Assembly: GCA_023430775.1 (NCBI GenBank)
Contig: JAEYYY010000524.1
Location: 1-14,046 of the forward strand
Source: Pseudomonadota bacterium
GTDB taxonomy: Bacteria > Myxococcota_A > Polyangia > Haliangiales > Haliangiaceae
Direction of reading: 5' to 3'
Length of the DNA stretch: 14,046 nucleotides
A program made the translations under genes and the position numbers. A model generated the notes under the pieces. The model made no database searches, had not been told where the DNA came from, and worked only from the letters and a program-made list of their open reading frames with translations. This document shows positions 1-8,059 of the stretch, piece by piece (the first letter of the stretch is position 1; every line of letters starts with the position of its first letter).

Positions 1-43
1 CTCGTGGGCTCGGAGATGTTTAAAAGACACACATACACGCCGC

Positions 44-1258
<1,215 letters not shown>

Positions 1259-1267
1259 AGTATCGGT

Positions 1268-1282
1268 GACTGTTTCACAGTC
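1268..1282. other. Short perfect inverted repeat between thiolase and kinase genes
   Basis: GACTGT and ACAGTC are perfect 6-base arms separated by TTC, starting 9 bases after the thiolase stop and ending 30 bases before the kinase ATG. There is no following T-run, so it is not a standard intrinsic terminator. It could be a small hairpin at the thiolase mRNA end or an operator for the kinase gene. A repeat this short can also arise by chance. Confidence 0.3.
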
Positions 1283-1312
1283 CAGGGCCACAAGATTAAC
1301 CGGGCGGCGGAG

Positions 1313-4300
1313 ATGACCACGGATCACGTACAGGAGCAGGTCAGCAAATCGCTGAAGCTTGTGGGTCGGGTCCTCGGCGACAAGTTCAAGCTGACGGCCT
1401 GCATCGGGATCGGTGGCAGTGGTGCGGTCTACAAGGCCGACCAGATCGCGCTCGGGCGCACGGTGGCCGTGAAGATCCTCAACGAGGATCTGAGCGCTGA
1501 CGCTCGAATGATCAAACGATTTCGTGACGAGGCGATGAGCGCGTCGCGGCTCAATCATCCGAACTGCGTCTCGATCATCGATTACGGCCAGTCCAGCGAC
1601 GGCCTGCTCTACCTCGCAATGGAGTACGTCAAGGGACCGACCCTGACGCAGCTCCTCGTCAACGAGAACCCGCTCGCGGTCGACCGCGTGATCGACATCT
1701 GCGTGCAGTCACTCGCCGGCATCGAGGAAGCGCACCTCGCGGGCGTCGTCCACGCCGATCTCAAGGCCGACAACATCATTCTCGATCAGCGCCGCGCCGG
1801 CGTCGACACGGTGAAGATCGTCGACTTCGGCATCGCGCGCCTGGTCACCGGCGTCGCCAAGGATCCGGAGGATCGCGCGATCAGCGGCACGCCCGAGTAC
1901 ATGGCGCCCGAGGTGATCAGCGGCGCGCCGCCGTCGTTCGCGTCGGACATCTACGCCGTCGGCATCATTCTCTACGAGCTGCTCGCCTACAAGACGCCGT
2001 TCTTCGCCGGCTCGACGACGGAGATCCTGGCGAACCACCTGAAGGCGATGATCCCGTCGCTGGTCAGCCGGCGCGAGGCGGTCCCCAAGGAGCTCGACGC
2101 GATCGTCGCCAAGGCCCTCGCGAAGCATCCCGCCGATCGATTCGCCACGGCGGCCGAGATGCGCGATGCGCTGCGCCGGCTGATCAAGCCGAAGCAGCAC
2201 ACCACCGATCTGTGCGCGCAGTGCGGGACGTCGTGTCAGCCGACGTTCAAGTACTGCCCCGAGTGCGGCACGCCGCGCCAGCGCATCAGCAAGACGTTCG
2301 AGATCCCGCAGCCGGCGATCACCGCACTGCCGATGCCGTTCGTCGATCGCGAGAACGAGCTGGCGGTGTTGCTCCAGCACATGCGCTCGCCGGTGCAGCC
2401 GGGCAAGTCGTCGGGGCTGCTCCTCGCCGGCTTCGACGGAGCGGGCCGCAGCGCGCTGCTCCATCAGGCGTACGACAAGGTCGGCCAGGAGACGCGCACG
2501 ATCTATCAGATCGGTCCGGATCCGAGCGGCCTCGCGGCGCCGTACTACCCGATCCGCTCGTTGCTCGCCGCCGTGCTCCAGCTGCCGCCGGTGTCGAGCG
2601 ATGTCGATCTGCGCGACGCGGTGCTGTCGATCGGGCTCAACGAGCGCGACATCCCGGGCATCGCGCAGCTGTTCGGTCACCCCACCACCCTGCTCGAGCT
2701 CGAGCCGCCCGTGCGTCGCAGAGAGATGGTGTGGTCCACGCTCAGGGCGCTCGAGCGTGCGGCAGCGCAGGGCCCGGTCACGGTGGTGTGCGAGGACATC
2801 GATCGGTTCGATCACCCGTCGCTCGAGATCCTGCGCCGCGCCAACGAGACCACCGAGGTCGCGCTGCCTCCGATCGTGATGACGGCGACCACCGCGTTCG
2901 CCGAGCAGTGGCCGGCGACCGTGCAGCGCCTCGAGATCGGTGCGCTCGATGCCAAGCACCTCACCCGGCTGGTCGATCTGCTGGCCGAGAACGGCGTGCG
3001 CGGGCTGCCGGCGCCGCAGACGCTGTTCGAGATCACGCGCGCGTATCCCGGCCACGTCGAGCACGTCGTGCGCTACCTGCTCGAGGGCGGCAAGGCCGAG
3101 GATCTCAACATCTCGCTTCCCGACTTGATCGCGGCGCGGCTGTCGATGCTCAAGCAATCCACGCGCGACGTCCTGCAGGCCGCCGCGGTGCTCGGCCTCG
3201 AGCCGCAGCTCGATCTGCTGCGCATGATGCTGCCGGGCCAGAACCTCGAGACCGCGATGGCCGATGCCGAGCGCTCGGGCCTGCTCGGTCACGATCCGTC
3301 GGGCGAGCTGCTGTTCACGTCGCGCCTCGTTCGCGACATCGTCTACGACGCCACGCCGGCCGACGTTCGCCGGTCGCTGCACGCAGCCGCCGCCGCTGCC
3401 GTCGAGAACCTGTCGCCCGACATCGCGCTCCTCGGCCATCACCACGATCTCGCCGGTCACGCGAAGGACGCGATCCCGTTGCTGCGCCGGGCGGGCGATC
3501 ACGCGGCGGATCAGCTCGACGACGTCGGCGCCGGTCAGTTCTACCAGCGCGCTCTGGTCGCGGTTCGCCAGGCCGTGCAATCGGGCGAGGACGAGAAGGC
3601 CGAGGGTCAGTTCGTGCAGCTATCGGTCAGGCTCGCCGACGTGCTGCGCATCCGCGGCGAGACGGCGCTCGCCCGTGGCGTGCTCGCCGAGGCGCGCGAC
3701 TGGTCGGGTGTGCCGATGCTGGTCGCCGCGATCGATCGAGCGGCCGCCGCGATCGGCCTCACCGAGGGCGACCTCTACGGTGCGATCACCGCGCTGCGCC
3801 GCGGCGTCGGGCGCGCCATCTCGACCGGCGACATGAACCTGGTCTGCGAGATGTATCTCGACCTGTCGACGGCGCTGCTGCGCTCGGGCGATCCGGACAC
3901 CGCGCTCTCGGAGCTGGTCGAGTGCATCGACCTGGTCACGCTCGGCGAGGGCTTCTCCGCCGTCGACGGTCCCGAGGTGTTCTGGCGCATCCTCAAGGCG
4001 CAGTCGCAGATGATCGAGACCACGGGCGATTCCTACAAGGCGCTCCGGCTCGCCGAGGCCGCCCTGTTCCACGCCCAGCGGGTGCGGTCACGGCTCGGTG
4101 CGGCGCGCGTCCAGCAGCTGCTCGCCCAGCTGTGTGAAAAGGCGGGGCTGTCGAGCAAGGCCGACCGCTACCGCCAGCAAGCCATCTCCGAGATGCGCAA
4201 CCTGGGCGACCGCCGGGCGACCGCGGAACTGATGCTCAGTGACACCCCCGCGCGCGCCATCGTGGTCAACGCGCGAATGAACGATGTCATGGCGTTGACG

Positions 4301-4396
4301 AAGGAGATCGGTTGGACCGAAGGGCACGAGCGCGCGAAGCGCAAGTCGAACCCGCCGGCGACCGAGGCGAAGACGGCGAAGTCGAGCGAGAGCTGA
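1313..4396 (+). CDS. Ser/Thr protein kinase - zinc ribbon - STAND-like ATPase - helical repeat protein
   Basis: The 1027-residue protein starts with a Pkn2/Hanks-type kinase domain (about 20-290). It has glycine loop GIGGSGAV (32-39), VAVK with Lys54, helix-C Glu73, HADLKADN (147-154, Asp149 kept but the HRD Arg is Ala), DFG 171-173, GTPEYMAPE 192-200 and Asp212. Next comes a CxxC-x10-CxxC zinc ribbon (Cys301, 304, 315, 318). An AAA_16/STAND-like ATPase follows from about 342, with Walker A GFDGAGRS (373-380, Arg379 where Lys is usual) and Walker B VTVVCEDID (489-497). Residues about 690-960 are alpha-helical and TPR-like; the tail is basic and Lys-rich. This architecture is common in myxobacteria and resembles PknK/MalT-type regulators that couple ligand or protein sensing to phosphorylation. 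No membrane segment is seen, so it is cytoplasmic. GGAG abuts the ATG, which is too close for a good ribosome site; the start is chosen because it precedes the kinase fold. A receiver gene follows after 68 bases. Confidence 0.93.
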   Translation: MTTDHVQEQVSKSLKLVGRVLGDKFKLTACIGIGGSGAVYKADQIALGRTVAVKILNEDLSADARMIKRFRDEAMSASRLNHPNCVSIIDYGQSSDGLLYLAMEYVKGPTLTQLLVNENPLAVDRVIDICVQSLAGIEEAHLAGVVHADLKADNIILDQRRAGVDTVKIVDFGIARLVTGVAKDPEDRAISGTPEYMAPEVISGAPPSFASDIYAVGIILYELLAYKTPFFAGSTTEILANHLKAMIPSLVSRREAVPKELDAIVAKALAKHPADRFATAAEMRDALRRLIKPKQHTTDLCAQCGTSCQPTFKYCPECGTPRQRISKTFEIPQPAITALPMPFVDRENELAVLLQHMRSPVQPGKSSGLLLAGFDGAGRSALLHQAYDKVGQETRTIYQIGPDPSGLAAPYYPIRSLLAAVLQLPPVSSDVDLRDAVLSIGLNERDIPGIAQLFGHPTTLLELEPPVRRREMVWSTLRALERAAAQGPVTVVCEDIDRFDHPSLEILRRANETTEVALPPIVMTATTAFAEQWPATVQRLEIGALDAKHLTRLVDLLAENGVRGLPAPQTLFEITRAYPGHVEHVVRYLLEGGKAEDLNISLPDLIAARLSMLKQSTRDVLQAAAVLGLEPQLDLLRMMLPGQNLETAMADAERSGLLGHDPSGELLFTSRLVRDIVYDATPADVRRSLHAAAAAAVENLSPDIALLGHHHDLAGHAKDAIPLLRRAGDHAADQLDDVGAGQFYQRALVAVRQAVQSGEDEKAEGQFVQLSVRLADVLRIRGETALARGVLAEARDWSGVPMLVAAIDRAAAAIGLTEGDLYGAITALRRGVGRAISTGDMNLVCEMYLDLSTALLRSGDPDTALSELVECIDLVTLGEGFSAVDGPEVFWRILKAQSQMIETTGDSYKALRLAEAALFHAQRVRSRLGAARVQQLLAQLCEKAGLSSKADRYRQQAISEMRNLGDRRATAELMLSDTPARAIVVNARMNDVMALTKEIGWTEGHERAKRKSNPPATEAKTAKSSES

Positions 4397-4450
4397 TTTC
4401 AGTCTCGCCGAGAAACTTCACTCACGCTGCCCAGCTCAGCCGTGATCTGA

Positions 4451-4464
4451 GATACTGTTTCTAC
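4451..4464 (+). promoter_or_regulatory. Putative -10 element giving a leaderless receiver mRNA
   Basis: GATACT (4451-4456), or read as TACTGT (4453-4458, a TAnnnT match), lies 6-8 bases before the GTG at 4465. That is the spacing at which transcription would begin at or next to the start codon. There is no Shine-Dalgarno before this GTG. No good -35 was found, so the call is tentative. Confidence 0.3.
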
Positions 4465-4875
4465 GTGGGCAGTATTCTCCTCGTCGAGTCCGATCCGGTG
4501 ACACACGACGGGTGGTCCCTAGCGCTGACGAACGCTGGCCACTCGGTGCTCACCGCGATCACCATGCGCGAGGCACTGCCCGTGATCTGCGACGGCGGGA
4601 TCGATGTCGTGGTGATCGATGCGTACGATCCACGCGTCGGCGTCGTCGAGCTCGCGCGCGCGATCGCCGCGCTGCCCGATGCACCGCCGGTCGTGCTGGT
4701 CTCGGGCTCGCCGTCGGCGCCGGAGATCTCCGCGCGCATCGGCGCCGCCACGTTCTTGCCGAAGCCATGCGAGCCGGGCGAGCTCGTCGATGCGATCCGC
4801 CGGCTGGTCAGCGATCACCGCCCCGTGCAGGTGTTCGACGACGAGCCCACCGGCGCCACGCGCCAGTACAGCTAG
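4465..4875 (+). CDS. Stand-alone response regulator receiver domain protein
   Basis: The 136-residue protein is a single CheY-like receiver domain with no output domain. Conserved pocket residues are visible: the acidic pair Glu8 and Asp10 in LLVESD, phospho-acceptor Asp52 in VVVIDAYD, Ser80 in VLVSGS, and Lys100 in LPKP. It should therefore be phosphorylated on Asp52 by a histidine kinase and act through protein contact. The open frame extends upstream to 4312, but that part lies inside the kinase gene and has no domain. The GTG at 4465 gives the normal receiver start (SILLVESDP). The last 20 residues are an acidic, disordered-looking tail. No histidine kinase is in the window; the upstream gene is a Ser/Thr kinase, so cross-talk is conceivable but unproven. 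Its stop codon shares CTAG with the opposing glycoside hydrolase gene. Confidence 0.88.
   Translation: MGSILLVESDPVTHDGWSLALTNAGHSVLTAITMREALPVICDGGIDVVVIDAYDPRVGVVELARAIAALPDAPPVVLVSGSPSAPEISARIGAATFLPKPCEPGELVDAIRRLVSDHRPVQVFDDEPTGATRQYS
4872..4875. other. Shared CTAG: overlapping convergent stop codons
   Basis: The palindrome CTAG contains the TAG of the plus-strand receiver gene (4873-4875) and the TAG of the minus-strand glycoside hydrolase (4874-4872). No room is left for a terminator between the two coding regions. Confidence 0.9.
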
Positions 4876-6788
4876 TCCACGAGATAGAACCGGACACCGC
4901 GCGGCGGGACGGCGATCGAGGCGCGACCGTTCATCGGGACGACGGCCTCGTTCGAGAACGGCTCGCGCAGCCGCACGTTCGCCGGTACCAGGAGCGATGC
5001 GGTGCGGGCGATCGCGGCGTCCGACAGGATGAACACCGCGCGGACGGTGCCCTGGTCGTCGGCGAACGCGTGCGCGCGAACGTCGTCGGGGCGCTCGATC
5101 TGCCAGGCGTCCGCGGAGTCGGCGAGCGCTCCGAGGTCGGCGGCGAGCCCCGGCAGATCGTCGAGCGAGCCGGCCTTGAGGCGACCGACGCGCCTGGGTG
5201 CGGGATCCGCGAGCGGCCGATCGAGCTCGTCGCGGGAGGGCGTGCCCGGGCCGATCACCACGATCGTACCTCCGCGCCTGGTTTCGGCGAGCTCGCGCAG
5301 CGTCGACCACAGCGTGCGATCGACGCGCTCGAGCGTGGGTGCGATGACGGCGCGATAGCGAGCGAGCTGATCGGCGGTGGCAGCCTCCGACACGATCTCG
5401 AACGGCACCTGCGCGAGCTCGAGCGCCGCCATCAGCGCGGTCTGCCAGCGCCGCATCGCGATCGCGTGTGGATCGGTGCCGAGCTCGGCGGCGCCACCGG
5501 GGCCGAAGTCGAGCACCTCGGCGAACACGGGCGTCAGCGGATCGGCGAGCGAGGTGGCGAGGCCGAACCGAGCATCGGCGCGCGTGTCGACGAGCGCGAT
5601 CGGGGCGTGGCGCCGCAACGACGGCCAGTCGACCTCGTCGAGCGCGCGGATCAGCGACTCGATCCACGCCGCGTGCGGCTCGACGGCACCGGTTGCCGAG
5701 ATCGCCGCGCCGTACCAGCGCTCGCGCTCGACGGCCATGTAGAGGTTGAAGCCGCGCGCGCCGGAGGCGAGCAGCGTCAGCATCTGGTCGCGCTCGAGCG
5801 TCGGGTCGTCCTTGCCGAGCGGCGGGAACCACGGGAAGAACCCGCAGCCGGCCTCGAGCACGAGCGGGATCGGCGACGCCTGCCCCGTCATCGCGAGGCC
5901 GCGGCGGCGCAGCTCGCGGAGCCCGGTGCGCGGCGTGTACGCGTCGATGCCGACCGGGCCGCCGATCGCGCGCTGGAGCTGCGGCAGGTCGTAGAGGCCG
6001 TGATGGCCGGGCGGCAGGTTGTGAAAGCGCGCGATGGCTCCGAGGCCGACCTTGTCGAGCGAGCCGGCGAACGCCGCGAGCGCCCGCGCGAGATACGCGT
6101 CCTTGTCGCGCACCCACGCGATGCAGCGCGCCGCATCTTCTGCCGACCACGCCGACGGTGCGCCCTCGACGCCGGCGGCTGCGACGAAGTCCGCGATCGC
6201 GTCGGGGTGATAATCGTGATCGAACGCGCCGAGGCGGAAGAACATCTGCGCCTCGTTATCGACACCGATCGCGACGATCGGACCATCGGGCGCGAGCAGC
6301 GATCCGAGCTGCGCCGCGACCTGCGCGTACCACTGCTCGACGCGCTCGCGGAACACGCGCGACGCGTACGACGGCACCGGCCACGCGCGTGGTGGCGACG
6401 GGAACCACACCGGCGTGCCGCGCGACGTGCGCGCCTGACAATCCTCGTCGGCGAGGACGAAGTCGGGCATCCCGAAGCTGGTGAGCTCCGCGTTGCAATG
6501 CGGCCCCGGCCGCAACACCACGGCGAGCCCGGCGGCGCCGGCCGTCTCGACGAAGCGCCCGAGATCGTGCGCGCCGGTCCACCGATAGTCGCCCTCGTCG
6601 ACCTCGTGCTCGCGCCACGGCACGTAGCTCTCGACGATCGTGAAGCCCATGCCGTGCATCGCGCGCAGGCATGCCGACCACTTCGCGGGATCGACGCGCC
6701 AGTAGTGCAGCGCGCCGGCGTAGAACGGCAGGGTCTTGCCGCCGACGCTCAGCCCGCCGTCGACGAGCTCGGTCCGACGTGCTTCCAC
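4872..6788 (-). CDS. GH35/GH42-like glycoside hydrolase (putative beta-galactosidase family), cytoplasmic
   Basis: This 638-residue protein has the clan GH-A pattern of family 35. It shows FYAGALHYWRVDPAKW (22-37), VESYVPWREHE (52-62), LRPGPHCNAE (92-101), the presumed acid/base Glu179 in IGVDNE, and a candidate nucleophile Glu312 in PLVLEAGCGFFPW. GARGFNLYMAV (343-353) matches the region after the nucleophile strand. Residues about 395-520 resemble the GATase-like trimerisation domain of GH42 enzymes (VPFEIV, RYRAVIAPT, GTIVVIGPGTP), and a beta-rich C-terminus follows. There is no signal peptide, so it would act on imported oligosaccharides or glycosides; the substrate is not readable. The open frame could start at 6830, but the GTG at 6788 has GGAGG seven bases upstream and is preferred. 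It overlaps the 3' end of the Nudix gene by 40 bases. The roughly 133-residue gap between the two catalytic Glu is longer than in GH35 enzymes I know, so the nucleophile is provisional. Confidence 0.85.
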   Translation of the reverse strand: MEARRTELVDGGLSVGGKTLPFYAGALHYWRVDPAKWSACLRAMHGMGFTIVESYVPWREHEVDEGDYRWTGAHDLGRFVETAGAAGLAVVLRPGPHCNAELTSFGMPDFVLADEDCQARTSRGTPVWFPSPPRAWPVPSYASRVFRERVEQWYAQVAAQLGSLLAPDGPIVAIGVDNEAQMFFRLGAFDHDYHPDAIADFVAAAGVEGAPSAWSAEDAARCIAWVRDKDAYLARALAAFAGSLDKVGLGAIARFHNLPPGHHGLYDLPQLQRAIGGPVGIDAYTPRTGLRELRRRGLAMTGQASPIPLVLEAGCGFFPWFPPLGKDDPTLERDQMLTLLASGARGFNLYMAVERERWYGAAISATGAVEPHAAWIESLIRALDEVDWPSLRRHAPIALVDTRADARFGLATSLADPLTPVFAEVLDFGPGGAAELGTDPHAIAMRRWQTALMAALELAQVPFEIVSEAATADQLARYRAVIAPTLERVDRTLWSTLRELAETRRGGTIVVIGPGTPSRDELDRPLADPAPRRVGRLKAGSLDDLPGLAADLGALADSADAWQIERPDDVRAHAFADDQGTVRAVFILSDAAIARTASLLVPANVRLREPFSNEAVVPMNGRASIAVPPRGVRFYLVD

Positions 6789-7570
6789 GTCTGGTCCTCC
6801 ATCACGAAACGACTCGGGCCGTGCGCCCACGACGGGCGATACGACAGCGGCATCGCTTCACCGCTACCCGCGTCGTTGTACTCCGGGTCCCACGGCAGCA
6901 GCAGGCACGGCGGATCGCCCGCCTGCATGCTGCGCAGCCGCGGCATGATCGGGTGAGGCTCCTCGGCACGCACGCGCGCCGCGGCCATCACCTCCGCGAT
7001 CGACGACAGCTCCGCCAGCTCCCAGCACGTGCGCACCTGCGGCGGCGGCAACGCGAGCTCGCGCGCTCGCTCGATCGCTTCCTTCGGCGTCACCCACACC
7101 TGCTCGACCGTCTCGACATCGTCGAACTGCGGCTCCTGCCCCGCCGGCAGCTCGCAGACGAAGAACCGCGCCGAGAATCGCTTGGGCTCGATCGACGGCG
7201 TGATCCAGTGCGACCACGGCTCGAGCACCTCGGTCGACCACACCAGACCCGCGCGCGCGAGGATCGCGACCGAGTCGGCGCCCGCATCGTTGACCTTCTT
7301 GCGCAGCACCGGGAGGCTGGTGAACGGAATGGTATCGGCGTGCGCACCCGAATCGCGCGCGAGTAGCACGCCGGCCTCCTCGAACAGCTCGCGCACCGCG
7401 GTGGTGCGCGCATCCTCGGTGGCTTCCGCGGCGCCGCCGGGAAACACGAACGCCGAGGCCATGAACGACGCGCCCTTGCGCCTGCGCAAGAAGAACACCT
7501 CGAAGCCGCTGCCCTTCGCTGCCTCGCGAAGCAGGATCACACTCGACGCCTCTCTCAGCTGCGCGCTCAC
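6749..7570 (-). CDS. Nudix hydrolase, NUDT19-like (acyl-CoA / nucleoside diphosphate derivative type)
   Basis: The protein is 273 residues from GTG 7570 (a TTG lies directly before it; numbers below count from that TTG). A perfect Nudix box, G-x5-E-x7-REUxEExGU, runs from Gly47 to Val69 with RELFEEAG in the middle. This binds the metal for hydrolysis of a nucleoside diphosphate linked to another moiety. The middle region, with WITPSIEPKRFSARFF and LPPPQVRTCWELAEL, follows the NUDT19/RP2p pattern; eukaryotic members hydrolyse CoA and acyl-CoA esters. A C-terminal part with LLLPWDPEYND and SRFVMEDQTWKHVGP is the extension often seen in bacterial members. It is cytoplasmic. It lies 36 bases after the small unknown gene and overlaps the glycoside hydrolase gene downstream, so the three may form one transcript. 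The substrate is not known. Confidence 0.88.
   Translation of the reverse strand: MSAQLREASSVILLREAAKGSGFEVFFLRRRKGASFMASAFVFPGGAAEATEDARTTAVRELFEEAGVLLARDSGAHADTIPFTSLPVLRKKVNDAGADSVAILARAGLVWSTEVLEPWSHWITPSIEPKRFSARFFVCELPAGQEPQFDDVETVEQVWVTPKEAIERARELALPPPQVRTCWELAELSSIAEVMAAARVRAEEPHPIMPRLRSMQAGDPPCLLLPWDPEYNDAGSGEAMPLSYRPSWAHGPSRFVMEDQTWKHVGPSSSTAG
6796..6800 (-). promoter_or_regulatory. Shine-Dalgarno GGAGG of the glycoside hydrolase gene
   Basis: GGAGG on the minus strand lies seven bases before the GTG at 6788, inside the end of the Nudix coding region. It is the clearest ribosome site in the window. It decides the start against the 14-codon-longer frame beginning at 6830. Confidence 0.75.
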
Positions 7571-7606
7571 CAACCGTTCGTACCACAGCGTCGCGAAGGC
7601 CGAGGG

Positions 7607-8005
7607 TCAGTCGAGGCGGATCTCGCCGCGGACCGGGCCGGCATCGAGGCCGAGCCAGTCTTCGATCGTGCGCTCGACGAACCGTGCGACCTTCGACTCG
7701 TTGGTCTCGATCAGTAGCTGATCGGCACGGCCGCGGCGGCGCGCGAACACGCCGAACCAGGTCAAAAAGCCGTAGCGCGGCGGCCGCTCGACGACGAACA
7801 GCTTGTCGATCGTACCGGCACCGAGCACGAAGCCGGCGTCGCCCTGGACCTCGACCGCGAGATCATCGATGTCGATCACGACCTCGTACGGATCGTGACG
7901 GCGCGGCGCGACCAGCACGCGGATCCGCAGCGTGTCCTTGCCGGTCTCGATGCCGCGATACGGAGTGCGAAGACGCAGCTCCGCCCGGACCGTCTCGGTC
8001 GACAC
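7607..8005 (-). CDS. Hypothetical protein, 132 residues
   Basis: I do not recognise this protein. It has a GTG start with no Shine-Dalgarno. The first part (about 5-60) alternates charged and hydrophobic residues as in beta-strands (RAELRLRTPYRGI, LRIRVLV, YEVVIDIDD). A hydrophobic turn YGFLTWFGVFARRRGRAD follows at about 89-106, then an amphipathic helix with KVARFVERTIEDWLG near 104-119. Beta-barrel plus C-terminal helix is the order seen in PH-like folds, but that is only a guess. There is no signal peptide and no clear membrane segment. It lies 54 bases after the secreted MORN_2-like protein and 36 before the Nudix gene on the same strand. Coding is supported by G/C-rich third positions and its fit between neighbours. 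Confidence 0.65.
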   Translation of the reverse strand: MSTETVRAELRLRTPYRGIETGKDTLRIRVLVAPRRHDPYEVVIDIDDLAVEVQGDAGFVLGAGTIDKLFVVERPPRYGFLTWFGVFARRRGRADQLLIETNESKVARFVERTIEDWLGLDAGPVRGEIRLD

Positions 8006-8059
8006 GTGAGCGGGTGCTGCGCGGGCCGGAATACGTCAAGTGTAGCCCGGGACCCGGAG

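Noticed and set aside
1709..3580. 623-residue open frame antisense to the kinase gene
   Set aside because: It is composed of Arg, Ala and Gly-rich low-complexity sequence with no domain. It is the expected shadow of a high-G+C gene on the opposite strand.
4312..4464. Upstream extension of the receiver gene
   Set aside because: It overlaps the kinase 3' end, has non-conserved sequence, and the receiver fold begins at the GTG at 4465.
4512..6956. 814-residue plus-strand open frame across the receiver and glycoside hydrolase genes
   Set aside because: It is Arg/Ala/Glu-rich with no motif, and it lies over two genes with clear catalytic signatures in other frames.
8044..8059. CCGGG-A-CCCGG palindrome after the secreted-protein gene, considered as a terminator
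   Set aside because: The loop is a single base and no T-run follows, so a stable intrinsic terminator is not supported; it may just reflect high G+C.
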